From assembly GCA_900544225.1 (NCBI GenBank), contig UQUD01000095.1:1-7268 (forward strand): a stretch of 7,268 bases of DNA, written 5' to 3'. A program made the translations under genes and the position numbers. The notes beneath the pieces are model-generated. The model saw only the letters and a list, made by a program, of their open reading frames with translations. It was not told where the DNA came from and searched no databases. This DNA is from an uncultured Collinsella sp. (lineage in GTDB: Bacteria > Actinomycetota > Coriobacteriia > Coriobacteriales > Coriobacteriaceae). Below, piece after piece: positions 1 through 5,768 of the stretch (the stretch's first letter is position 1; every line of letters begins with the position of its first letter).

Positions 1-59
1 GCTTTCCGTCTTGCGCAGGACTGTAGAGCAGCAAACTTGAACGGCGGGCCGCCCGGACC

Positions 60-100
60 GGGAATCCGCCCCCGCGCACAGAAGGGGATTCCTTTTGTGT
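60..100 (+). terminator. probable intrinsic terminator of an unseen upstream gene
   Basis: The arm GGAATCC (61-67) pairs with GGATTCC (86-92). CC at 69-70 extends the stem by pairing with GG at 84-85 around a bulged G68, giving about nine base pairs with a 13-base loop. The run TTTTGTGT follows directly at 93-100, as expected for a Rho-independent terminator. The sequence at 1-60 shows no convincing coding frame, although a short frame ends at a TAG at 24-26. The terminator would insulate the downstream translation operon from an upstream unit. The long loop and the interrupted U-tract keep confidence moderate. Confidence 0.55.
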
Positions 101-151
101 AGGCTTTGCGGAAATGTGCCAATTTTGGGATACGCCCGGCGGCGTGGTCTG

Positions 152-180
152 TTGACGACACAGCTAACGGCACGTATCCT
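152..180 (+). promoter_or_regulatory. sigma70-type promoter for the rpsL-rpsG-fusA-rpsJ operon
   Basis: TTGACG at 152-157 matches the -35 consensus at five of six positions. A 17-base spacer separates it from TATCCT at 175-180, which matches the -10 consensus at four of six. Transcription would start near 186-188 and leave an untranslated leader of about 87 bases before the rpsL start. It lies just downstream of the probable terminator and has no competitor of similar quality in 1-273. The start site is predicted, not shown. Confidence 0.65.
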
Positions 181-196
181 ATCGAACTGCGTGTTT

Positions 197-219
197 CGTA
201 GGGGGATGCTGACCCCTCG
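197..219 (+). promoter_or_regulatory. stem-loop in the rpsL leader
   Basis: In the predicted 5' leader, GGGG (201-204) pairs with CCCC (213-216) across an eight-base loop. A200-T217 and CG/CG (197-198 with 218-219) extend the stem past a bulged T199. There is no U-tract after it, so it is not a terminator. It could stabilise the leader or serve as a protein-binding site, but the sequence alone does not show a function. Confidence 0.3.
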
Positions 220-273
220 ATTCAAGCCGTTGCACTTTACAGAAAGCTGGAATCATTCGAGAAGGAGTACGCT

Positions 274-651
274 TTGCCTACTATTAACCAGCTGGTTCGC
301 CAGGGCCGTCGTTCCGTGCCCAAGAAGTCCAAGAACGCTGCTCTGCAGCACAACTCCCAGAAGCGCGGCGTGTGCACCCGCGTCTTCACCACGAGCCCTA
401 AGAAGCCGAACTCGGCTCTTCGTAAGGTTGCCCGTGTTCGCCTTGTCAACGGCATCGAAGTTACTGCTTACATCCCGGGTGAGGGCCACAACCTGCAGGA
501 GCACTCCATCGTGCTCGTCCGCGGCGGTCGTGTCCGTGACCTCCCTGGTGTCCGTTATCACGTCATCCGTGGCGCCTACGACGCTGCTCCGGTCCAGAAC
601 CGTATGCAGGCCCGTTCCAAGTACGGTGCTAAGCGCCCCAAGGCTAAATAA
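274..651 (+). CDS. rpsL: 30S ribosomal protein S12
   Basis: S12 is a small-subunit protein at the decoding centre, where it monitors codon-anticodon pairing and contacts the streptomycin site. The 125-residue product has the family length and its hallmarks: QKRGVCTRV (29-37), PKKPNSALRKV (42-52), GEGHNLQEHS (69-78), RGGRVRDLPGVRYH (83-96) and QARSKYGAKRPK at the C-terminus. The start is TTG, placed six bases after a strong GAAGGAG site (261-267); no ATG fits, and the N-terminus MPTINQLVR matches the family. Lys43 is kept, but position 88, normally Lys, is Arg (codon CGT). Arg at this site is a known streptomycin-resistance substitution in Escherichia coli and Mycobacterium tuberculosis. It is the first gene of the operon and is followed after 73 bases by rpsG. 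Confidence 0.97.
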   Translation: MPTINQLVRQGRRSVPKKSKNAALQHNSQKRGVCTRVFTTSPKKPNSALRKVARVRLVNGIEVTAYIPGEGHNLQEHSIVLVRGGRVRDLPGVRYHVIRGAYDAAPVQNRMQARSKYGAKRPKAK

Positions 652-676
652 GCCAGATAACGTTTTGATACTTTCG

Positions 677-702
677 CCGTGTGCCGCCTAAGCGCCGCAC
701 GG
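677..702 (+). promoter_or_regulatory. rpsL-rpsG intercistronic stem-loop
   Basis: Bases 677-683 pair with 696-702 (CCGTGTG with CGCACGG, seven pairs including one G-U). A C-C mismatch (684/695) follows, then three more pairs (685-687 with 692-694) and a CTAA tetraloop. The hairpin ends nine bases before the AAGGAG ribosome-binding site of rpsG (712-717) and has no U-tract. In E. coli, protein S7 binds the rpsL-rpsG intercistronic RNA to repress its own synthesis, so a similar role is conceivable here. That is inference from position only. Confidence 0.4.
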
Positions 703-724
703 TAGACACTTAAGGAGATTTCAC

Positions 725-1198
725 ATGCCGCGTCGTGCAGCAGCTAATCGTCGTGAGGTTCAGCCTGACGCCGTTTACAACAACCGCCTGGTGACTCAGC
801 TCATCAACAAGGTCCTTCTTGACGGCAAGAAGGCCACCGCTGAGCGCATCGTTTACACCGCTTTCGAGATCGTTGCCGAGAAGTCCGAGGGTGGCGACGC
901 TCTCGCTACCTTCAAGAAGGCTATGGACAACGTCAAGCCCACGCTCGAGGTTAAGCCCAAGCGTGTCGGTGGCGCTACCTATCAGGTCCCGATGGAGGTC
1001 AACTCCCGTCGTTCCACCGCTCTGGGTATCCGCTGGATCGTCAACTTCTCCCGCGCTCGCAAGGAGAAGACCATGGCCGAGCGTCTCGCCAACGAGATTC
1101 TCGACGCTTCCAACGGCCTGGGCGCTTCCGTCAAGAAGCGTGAGGACGTCTTCAAGATGGCCGAGGCCAACCGCGCGTTCTCTCACTATCGTTGGTAA
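725..1198 (+). CDS. rpsG: 30S ribosomal protein S7
   Basis: S7 nucleates assembly of the 30S head by binding the 3' domain of 16S rRNA and lines the exit-site tRNA path. The 157-residue product is of normal length. It begins MPRRAAANRREV and contains NKVLLDGKKATAERIVY (about 29-45), the beta-hairpin region PTLEVKPKRVGGATYQVP (about 72-89), EVNSRRSTALGIRWIV and the C-terminal FSHYRW. The ATG lies seven bases after AAGGAG (712-717). fusA begins 19 bases after its stop, so the two are surely cotranscribed. Nothing unusual is visible apart from the upstream stem-loop described separately. Confidence 0.97.
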   Translation: MPRRAAANRREVQPDAVYNNRLVTQLINKVLLDGKKATAERIVYTAFEIVAEKSEGGDALATFKKAMDNVKPTLEVKPKRVGGATYQVPMEVNSRRSTALGIRWIVNFSRARKEKTMAERLANEILDASNGLGASVKKREDVFKMAEANRAFSHYRW

Positions 1199-1217
1199 GT
1201 TAAGGTAAGGAACTAAC

Positions 1218-3317
1218 ATGGCTAAGCCTAAGTACAAGCTTTCCGATACCCGTAACATCGGCATCATGGCCCACATCGATGCCGGTAAGACCACCACGAC
1301 CGAGCGTATTCTTTACTACACCGGTAAGACCCACAAGATCGGTGAGGTCCATGAGGGCGCTGCCACCATGGACTGGATGGTTCAGGAGCAGGAGCGCGGC
1401 GTAACCATTACCTCCGCTGCTACCACGTGCTTCTGGAACAAGGACGGTAAGGACTACCGCATCCAGATCATCGACACCCCGGGCCACGTTGACTTCACCG
1501 CCGAGGTCGAGCGCTGCCTGCGCGTCCTCGATGGCGCTGTCGCCGTCTTCGACGCCGTTGCCGGCGTTCAGCCCCAGTCTGAGACCGTTTGGCGTCAGGC
1601 TTCTACCTTCAACGTCCCCCGCATCGCCTTCATCAATAAGTATGACCGCGTGGGCGCTGACTTCTTCAACGCTATCGAGACCATGAAGGATCGTCTCGAC
1701 GCTAACGCCGTGGCCGCTCAGGTCCCGATGGGCGCCGAGGACAACTTCTGGGGCGTCATCGACCTGGTCACCATGACTGCATGGGACTTCAAGGCCGACG
1801 AGAAGGGTATGACCTACCCCGAGCCGATGGACGAGATCCCGGCTGAGTTCGCCGACATCGCTGCCACCAAGCGCGAGGAGCTCCTTGACGCTGCTGCCAG
1901 CTTTGACGACGAGCTCATGGAGAAGATCCTCATGGAGGAGGACTTCACCGTCGAGGAGCTTAAGGCCGCTCTGCGCAAGGGCGTTCTGGCCAACGAGCTC
2001 AACCTCGTCTTCGTGGGCTCCGCCTACAAGAACAAGGGCGTTCAGGAGCTGCTCGACGCTGTCGTCGACTACCTGCCCAGCCCGCTCGACGTTGAGGCCG
2101 TCACCGGTACCGATCCGGACACCGGCGAGGAGATCCAGCGTCATCCTTCCTTCGACGAGCCCTTCTCCGGCCTGGTCTTCAAGATCATGACCGACCCGTT
2201 CGTCGGTAAGCTCACCTACGTCCGCGTTTACTCCGGCCGCGCCGAGTCCGGCTCCTACGTTGTCAACGCTTCCAACGGTCAGCGCGAGCGCCTCGGCCGC
2301 ATCCTCGAGATGAACGCCGCCGAGCGTATCGACCGTGACGACGCTGCCGCCGGCGACATCGTCGCTTGCGTCGGCTTCAAGAACTCCACCACCGGCGACA
2401 CCCTGTGCGCCGAGGGCAAGGAGATCGTCCTCGAGAAGATCGAGTTCGCTAAGCCCGTTATCGACGTTGCCATCGAGCCCAAGACCAAGGCCGAGCAGGA
2501 CAAGATGTCCCTGGCTCTGACCAAGCTCGCCGAGGAGGACCCGACCTTCCAGGTGTCTACCAACCACGAGACCGGCCAGACCATCATCGCCGGCATGGGC
2601 GAGCTGCACCTCGAGATCATCGTCGACCGTCTGCTCCGTGAGTTCAAGGTTGACGCTAACGTTGGTAAGCCCCAGGTTGCCTACCGCGAGACCGCTGGTC
2701 ACGACGTCGAGAAGGCTGAGGGCAAGTTCGTCCGTCAGTCCGGCGGTCGCGGTCAGTACGGCCATGCCGTCATCAAGCTCGAGAAGATGGAGGAGGGCTT
2801 CGGCTACGAGTTCGTCAACGCTATCGTCGGCGGCGTCGTGCCCAAGGAGTACATCCCGTCCATCGACAAGGGCATCCAGGAGGCCCTGAACACCGGTGTT
2901 ATCGCCGGCTTCCCGGTCCTCGACGTTAAGGTCACCCTGTTCGACGGTTCTTACCACGAGGTCGACTCCTCCGAGGCCGCCTTCAAGATCGCCGGTTCCA
3001 TGGCTATCAAGGACGCCCTCAAGAAGTCCGACCCGCAGCTGCTCGAGCCGATCATGGCTGTCGAGGTCGAGACCCCCGAGCAGTACATGGGCGACGTTAT
3101 GGGCAACCTCTCCGGTCGCCGCGGCAAGATCGAGGGCATGGAGGATCGCAAGAACAGTAAGCTCATCCGTGCCAAGGTGCCGCTGGGCGAGATGTTCGGT
3201 TACGCTACCGACCTTCGCTCCCAGACCCAGGGCCGTGCATCCTACACGATGCAGTTCGACTCTTATGAGCCTGCGCCCAAGTCCATCGTGGACGAGGTCA
3301 TGAGCAAGAACGCCTAA
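1218..3317 (+). CDS. fusA: elongation factor G
   Basis: EF-G is the cytoplasmic GTPase that drives mRNA-tRNA translocation on the ribosome and, with ribosome recycling factor, splits it. The 699-residue product has the full five-domain layout. GTPase motifs are AHIDAGKT (18-25), RGVTI (60-64), DTPGH (86-90), NKYD (140-143) and GSAYKNKG (267-274). Domain III has GMGELHLEI (459-467), and domain IV opens near SGGRGQYGH (508-516) with the tip HEVDSSE (580-586, His580 in the place of the conserved tip histidine). Domain V carries PLGEMFGYATDLRS (655-668). The guanine-specificity motif is normally NKMD in EF-G; here Met is Tyr. AAGGA (1207-1211) lies six bases before the ATG. The usual downstream partner tuf is absent and rpsJ follows after 61 bases. 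Confidence 0.98.
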   Translation: MAKPKYKLSDTRNIGIMAHIDAGKTTTTERILYYTGKTHKIGEVHEGAATMDWMVQEQERGVTITSAATTCFWNKDGKDYRIQIIDTPGHVDFTAEVERCLRVLDGAVAVFDAVAGVQPQSETVWRQASTFNVPRIAFINKYDRVGADFFNAIETMKDRLDANAVAAQVPMGAEDNFWGVIDLVTMTAWDFKADEKGMTYPEPMDEIPAEFADIAATKREELLDAAASFDDELMEKILMEEDFTVEELKAALRKGVLANELNLVFVGSAYKNKGVQELLDAVVDYLPSPLDVEAVTGTDPDTGEEIQRHPSFDEPFSGLVFKIMTDPFVGKLTYVRVYSGRAESGSYVVNASNGQRERLGRILEMNAAERIDRDDAAAGDIVACVGFKNSTTGDTLCAEGKEIVLEKIEFAKPVIDVAIEPKTKAEQDKMSLALTKLAEEDPTFQVSTNHETGQTIIAGMGELHLEIIVDRLLREFKVDANVGKPQVAYRETAGHDVEKAEGKFVRQSGGRGQYGHAVIKLEKMEEGFGYEFVNAIVGGVVPKEYIPSIDKGIQEALNTGVIAGFPVLDVKVTLFDGSYHEVDSSEAAFKIAGSMAIKDALKKSDPQLLEPIMAVEVETPEQYMGDVMGNLSGRRGKIEGMEDRKNSKLIRAKVPLGEMFGYATDLRSQTQGRASYTMQFDSYEPAPKSIVDEVMSKNA

Positions 3318-3342
3318 GTTCGAGCTCCCTGTTACGTAATCC

Positions 3343-3361
3343 TGCGAGAACATCTCTCGCA
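3343..3361 (+). promoter_or_regulatory. fusA-rpsJ intergenic stem-loop
   Basis: TGCGAGA (3343-3349) and TCTCGCA (3355-3361) form a perfect seven-base-pair stem with a five-base loop. The stem ends only a few bases before the rpsJ ribosome-binding site (TTTGGAGG, 3365-3372). The tract after it (CTCTTT) is too weak for a confident terminator. It could act as a processing site, a partial attenuator or a brake on rpsJ translation. No separate rpsJ promoter was recognised in this gap. Confidence 0.4.
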
Positions 3362-3378
3362 CTCTTTGGAGGTTTAAG

Positions 3379-3687
3379 TTGGCTACCCAGAAGATCCGCA
3401 TTCGCCTCAAGGGCTATGATCACGAGGTCGTCGATCAGTCCGCGAAGCTCATCGTCGAGACCGCTCAGAAGACCGGCGCTCGCGTTTCCGGTCCTGTCCC
3501 CCTGCCCACCGAGCGCAACCTGTACACGGTTATCCGCTCGCCGCACGTGAACAAGGACTCCCGTGAGCAGTTCGAGATGCGCACCCACAAGCGCCTCATC
3601 GACATCCTCGACCCCACCTCGGGCACTGTTGATTCGCTTATGCGTCTCGACCTCCCCGCTGGCGTCGACATCGACATCAAGCTCTAA
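3379..3687 (+). CDS. rpsJ: 30S ribosomal protein S10 (NusE)
   Basis: S10 is part of the 30S head. As NusE it also binds NusB and NusG in transcription antitermination and transcription-translation coupling. The 102-residue product has the standard length and motifs: KIRIRLKGYDHEVVDQSA (about 5-22), GPVPLPTE (38-45) and SPHVNKDSREQFEMRTHKR (about 54-72). The start is TTG, six bases after TTTGGAGG (3365-3372), giving the expected N-terminus MATQKIR. It is the second TTG-started ribosomal gene here. In many bacteria rpsJ heads the S10 operon, but here a strong terminator follows within 20 bases and the next gene is convergent birA. It is the last gene of this transcription unit. Confidence 0.97.
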   Translation: MATQKIRIRLKGYDHEVVDQSAKLIVETAQKTGARVSGPVPLPTERNLYTVIRSPHVNKDSREQFEMRTHKRLIDILDPTSGTVDSLMRLDLPAGVDIDIKL

Positions 3688-3705
3688 GCGATATCCTCAT
3701 AGCTT

Positions 3706-3748
3706 AAAGGGCCCCGCTGCCGTTACGGTAGCGGGGCCCTTTTGTTTT
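3706..3748 (+). terminator. strong intrinsic terminator after rpsJ, possibly bidirectional
   Basis: Bases 3706-3722 and 3726-3742 form a 17-base-pair stem (AAAGGGCCCCGCTGCCG against CGGTAGCGGGGCCCTTT) with one G-U pair and a TTA loop. TTTTGTTTT at 3740-3748 supplies the U-tract. It ends the plus-strand ribosomal operon. Read from the minus strand, the stem is followed only by TTTAAGC, so it may also stop birA transcription but less efficiently. No separate birA terminator was seen in 3749-3802. Confidence 0.93.
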
Positions 3749-3802
3749 GAGTTTAGATTTTGGGATAGCGAATTCGTCTGCCGAGCCGACGGCTGCGGCG
3801 CC

Positions 3803-4579
3803 CTATTCGCTCAGGGGGCGCAAGGATGCTTCTTCGAAGTGGAAGACGCACAAGCCGCTCTCGGTCTCAATGCTTGCGCGGCCGCAATCGTCGACCGTTC
3901 TAAATATGCCTCGTGCCAGCTCGTCTCCAGCGGGGGAGCGGGCGATAACGTGCTTCCCGATCCAATTGAGGTGAGCGATATATTCGTCGTGGACGGGCGC
4001 GAGCGGACCGGCGTCTTCTTCCTTGGCGTTGAGGCGCTCTGCCCAGGTATCTACAGCGTCTATAACTGCGTGATAGACCTCATCGAGGAGCATGTCGACG
4101 GCGGGAACGCTCTCGTTGAGGTCTGAGAGGCCAATTGCCGCCAGACCGCTATCGGAAACCTCCGAAGGCACATAGTTCACATTGACGCCAATGCCGCAGA
4201 CGGCGAAAGGTTTGCCTTCGTTATCGCGTGCGGCTTCGACCAGAATGCCGCCGAGTTTGCGCCCTCGCGCGACGAGGTCGTTGGGCCATTTGAGGCCGAT
4301 CTCGTTAGCTAGACCTTGCGCCTCGAGCGCCTCGAGCACCGCTAGGCCGCTGACGGCGGCAAGACCAGAGTACTTGGCGGGATCAACATGTGGACGTAGG
4401 ACAATCGAGAGCAACAGGTTGCCGGCGGTTGAATCCCACTTGTGGCCGCGTCGGCCACGTCCTGCCGTTTGCGCGCGGGCGGCAAGTCCCGTGCCGTGCG
4501 GCGCACCCTGTTTTCCTGCCTCGAGCAGGTCATCGTTGGTCGATCCGGTTACGTCGACTATCGTAAATTGGGCATCCAT
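3803..4579 (-). CDS. birA: biotin--[acetyl-CoA-carboxylase] ligase, single-domain type
   Basis: The enzyme uses ATP to make biotinyl-5'-AMP and attaches biotin to a lysine of the biotin carboxyl carrier protein of acetyl-CoA carboxylase. From the ATG at 4579 the product has 258 residues. It contains TGSTND (11-16), the biotinyl-AMP loop GRGRRGHKW (40-48), KWPNDL (97-102), KLGGILVE (108-115) and GIGVNVN (129-135). The loop has His46 where E. coli BirA has Arg. An open frame runs upstream to 4660, but the chosen start follows a strong CCTCCTT complement (AAGGAGG, 4591-4597) at an 11-base spacing and fits the family N-terminus. There is no winged-helix domain, so it should not repress transcription as E. 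coli BirA does. It is divergent from fabH, a fitting neighbour because its target supplies malonyl-CoA to that pathway. Confidence 0.93.
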   Translation of the reverse strand: MDAQFTIVDVTGSTNDDLLEAGKQGAPHGTGLAARAQTAGRGRRGHKWDSTAGNLLLSIVLRPHVDPAKYSGLAAVSGLAVLEALEAQGLANEIGLKWPNDLVARGRKLGGILVEAARDNEGKPFAVCGIGVNVNYVPSEVSDSGLAAIGLSDLNESVPAVDMLLDEVYHAVIDAVDTWAERLNAKEEDAGPLAPVHDEYIAHLNWIGKHVIARSPAGDELARGIFRTVDDCGRASIETESGLCVFHFEEASLRPLSE

Positions 4580-4621
4580 AGCGGCTGCTACCTCCTTAAT
4601 GAATAAGTGAATGACGCAATG

Positions 4622-4639
4622 GTGTCGAGAGATAGACAC
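4622..4639 (-). promoter_or_regulatory. inverted repeat in the birA leader region
   Basis: GTGTC (4622-4626) and GACAC (4635-4639) are inverted around eight bases. A second small palindrome, CACA-A-TGTG (4637-4645), overlaps its right arm. On the minus strand this lies about 45-65 bases before the birA start. It could be a weak leader hairpin or a protein site. Five-base arms can arise by chance, so support is slight. I could not place a convincing birA promoter. Confidence 0.2.
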
Positions 4640-4672
4640 AATGTGAAGCCTTTGTCGCATTCGGACAATTTA

Positions 4673-4690
4673 ATGTTAACACGTCAACAA
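4673..4690. promoter_or_regulatory. candidate operator, copy 1, between birA and fabH
   Basis: The 16-base core at 4674-4689, TGTTAACACGTCAACA, is an imperfect palindrome of the form TGTTnACnnGTnAACA. The 18 bases at 4673-4690 recur at 4721-4738 with one mismatch, in the same orientation. The copy lies upstream of a possible -10 for fabH (4705-4710) and overlaps another candidate -10 (GTTAAC, 4675-4680, after TTGTCG at 4652-4657). Either arrangement would suit a repressor. It does not match the operator consensus I know for FapR or FabT. The regulator is unknown. Confidence 0.55.
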
Positions 4691-4704
4691 AGCGAAGAAT
4701 GCGC

Positions 4705-4710
4705 TATTCT
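4705..4710 (+). promoter_or_regulatory. possible -10 element of the fabH operon promoter
   Basis: TATTCT at 4705-4710 matches the -10 consensus at four of six positions and lies between the two operator copies, 46 bases before the fabH start. No good -35 is found at the right distance: 4681-4686 (ACGTCA) is weak and lies inside operator copy 1. A different promoter (TTGTCG 4652-4657 with GTTAAC 4675-4680, spacing 17) is about equally plausible. Poor hexamers would fit a regulated or activator-dependent promoter. Confidence 0.3.
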
Positions 4711-4720
4711 CTCTTGGTCG

Positions 4721-4738
4721 ATGTAAACACGTCAACAA
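4721..4738. promoter_or_regulatory. candidate operator, copy 2, just upstream of fabH
   Basis: ATGTAAACACGTCAACAA repeats copy 1 with one substitution (A for T at 4725). The dyad cores begin 48 bases apart. This copy ends three bases before the AAAGGAGGT ribosome-binding site of fabH, so it would sit downstream of the transcription start in either promoter model. A protein bound here could block elongation or cooperate with copy 1. Its bases also fall in an open frame that extends fabH upstream to 4699, which I take to be non-coding. Confidence 0.55.
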
Positions 4739-4755
4739 CTCAAAGGAGGTTAGTG

Positions 4756-5715
4756 ATGGGTTTCACGATACTGGGAACGGGCTCGGCACTTCCCGAGCGC
4801 AGCGTTTCCAACGACGAGCTGTCCGAGTTCCTCGATACCTCGGATGAGTGGATTTTTACCCGAACCGGTATCAAGAGCCGCCACGTCTGCACCACCGAGT
4901 CACTTGACGACCTTGCCGTGGCAGCGAGCGAGCAAGCGCTCCAGACGTCCGGAATCGATGCGAGTCAGCTGGATCTGATCGTCTGCTCGACGACGACGGG
5001 CGATCATCTCGTTCCCGCTGAGGCGTGCGCCGTTGCTGAGCGCCTGGGTGCCACATGTCCTGCCTTCGACGTTTCGGCGGCTTGTGCCGGATTCGTATTT
5101 GCGCTCGATGTCGCCGAGGGCTATATCGCCCGCAGTCGCGCCAAGCACGTGCTGGTCGTTGCTGCCGAGCAGATGACGCGCGCGCTCGACTGGACCGACC
5201 GTGCCACCTGCGTGCTATTTGGCGATGGGGCAGGCGCCGCAGTGATTGAAGCTGGGGGTGACAACCCCCTTGCCGTTGAGCTTTCGACGGCGCCCGAAGT
5301 CGAGACGTTGCGCGTTCCCGGTCTGGTCGGTACCTCGCCGTTTAAGGCTTCCGCAGATAGCGCGAGCGTGCTGTCCATGAATGGCCGCCGCGTGTTCAAG
5401 TTCGGCGTCAACGCCATCTGCAACACGGTCCATAAGCTTGCGATCGATGCGGGCATTTCGGTCGAAGATATCGATCATTTTGTATTCCATCAGGCTAACG
5501 AACGAATCCTGAGCCAGGCGGTCAAGCGCCTGGGTGTGCCGGACGAGCGCGTGGTTCGCACGTTGCGCGAGACCGGCAACATCTCGAGCGCCTGTATTCC
5601 GTTTGCTCTCGATCGGCTGGCAAATACCGGCGCGCTGCACGCGGGCGACACCATCGCCCTGGTCGGATTTGGCGCCGGCTTGGATGTAGGTGGCTATCTA
5701 CTTCGCTGGAAGTAG
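4756..5715 (+). CDS. fabH: 3-oxoacyl-[acyl-carrier-protein] synthase III (KAS III)
   Basis: FabH condenses an acyl-CoA primer with malonyl-ACP, the first condensation of type II fatty-acid synthesis. From ATG 4756 the product has 319 residues, the usual length. It shows the N-terminal GTGSALPE (7-14), the primer-site region TSDEWIFTRTGI (28-39), nucleophile Cys110 in DVSAACAGF, FGDGAGAAV (155-163), His245 in FHQAN and Asn275 in ETGNISSA, a complete Cys-His-Asn triad. The start follows AAAGGAGGT (4742-4750) by five bases; GTG at 4753 is an in-frame alternative, and the upstream ATG at 4699 would add residues unlike the family. The C-terminal loop reads GFGAGLDVGG, where GFGGGLTWG is usual. It is the first gene of the operon, behind two candidate operators. 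Confidence 0.96.
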   Translation: MGFTILGTGSALPERSVSNDELSEFLDTSDEWIFTRTGIKSRHVCTTESLDDLAVAASEQALQTSGIDASQLDLIVCSTTTGDHLVPAEACAVAERLGATCPAFDVSAACAGFVFALDVAEGYIARSRAKHVLVVAAEQMTRALDWTDRATCVLFGDGAGAAVIEAGGDNPLAVELSTAPEVETLRVPGLVGTSPFKASADSASVLSMNGRRVFKFGVNAICNTVHKLAIDAGISVEDIDHFVFHQANERILSQAVKRLGVPDERVVRTLRETGNISSACIPFALDRLANTGALHAGDTIALVGFGAGLDVGGYLLRWK

Positions 5716-5768
5716 TTGCACATAGGAAATGAAAACGCCCCTGGGGGCACAAACAAAGGAGAACTACC

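Noticed and set aside
1..102. Possible C-terminal end of an upstream gene
   Set aside because: A frame ending at TAG 24-26 and another ending at TAG 100-102 are open, but they are short, lack motifs, and the second runs through the terminator. I cannot support a gene.
95..691. Plus-strand frame running from the leader through rpsL in another register
   Set aside because: It is out of frame with S12, rich in Arg, Ser and Leu as expected for a shifted reading, and crosses the predicted promoter.
710..1297. Minus-strand open frame opposite rpsG
   Set aside because: It overlaps the unmistakable S7 gene and shows the same bias-driven composition, with no ribosome-binding site or family motif.
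1200..3410. Very long open frame on the minus strand opposite fusA (736 codons)
   Set aside because: The predicted protein is a low-complexity mix of Leu, Val, Gly, Asp and Glu with no motifs. It mirrors the strong codon bias of fusA, whose five domains are complete. It is an antisense shadow.
4580..4660. N-terminal extension of birA by 27 residues
   Set aside because: The strong AAGGAGG site (4591-4597) lies inside this stretch and points to the ATG at 4579. The extra residues are unlike the biotin ligase family.
4699..4755. N-terminal extension of fabH by 19 residues from ATG 4699
   Set aside because: It would make the second operator copy and the AAAGGAGGT site coding. The family N-terminus begins at MGFTILGTGS.
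5737..5748. GCCC/GGGC inverted repeat between fabH and acpP as a terminator
   Set aside because: The stem is only four to five pairs, there is no U-tract after it, and acpP follows with a strong ribosome-binding site.
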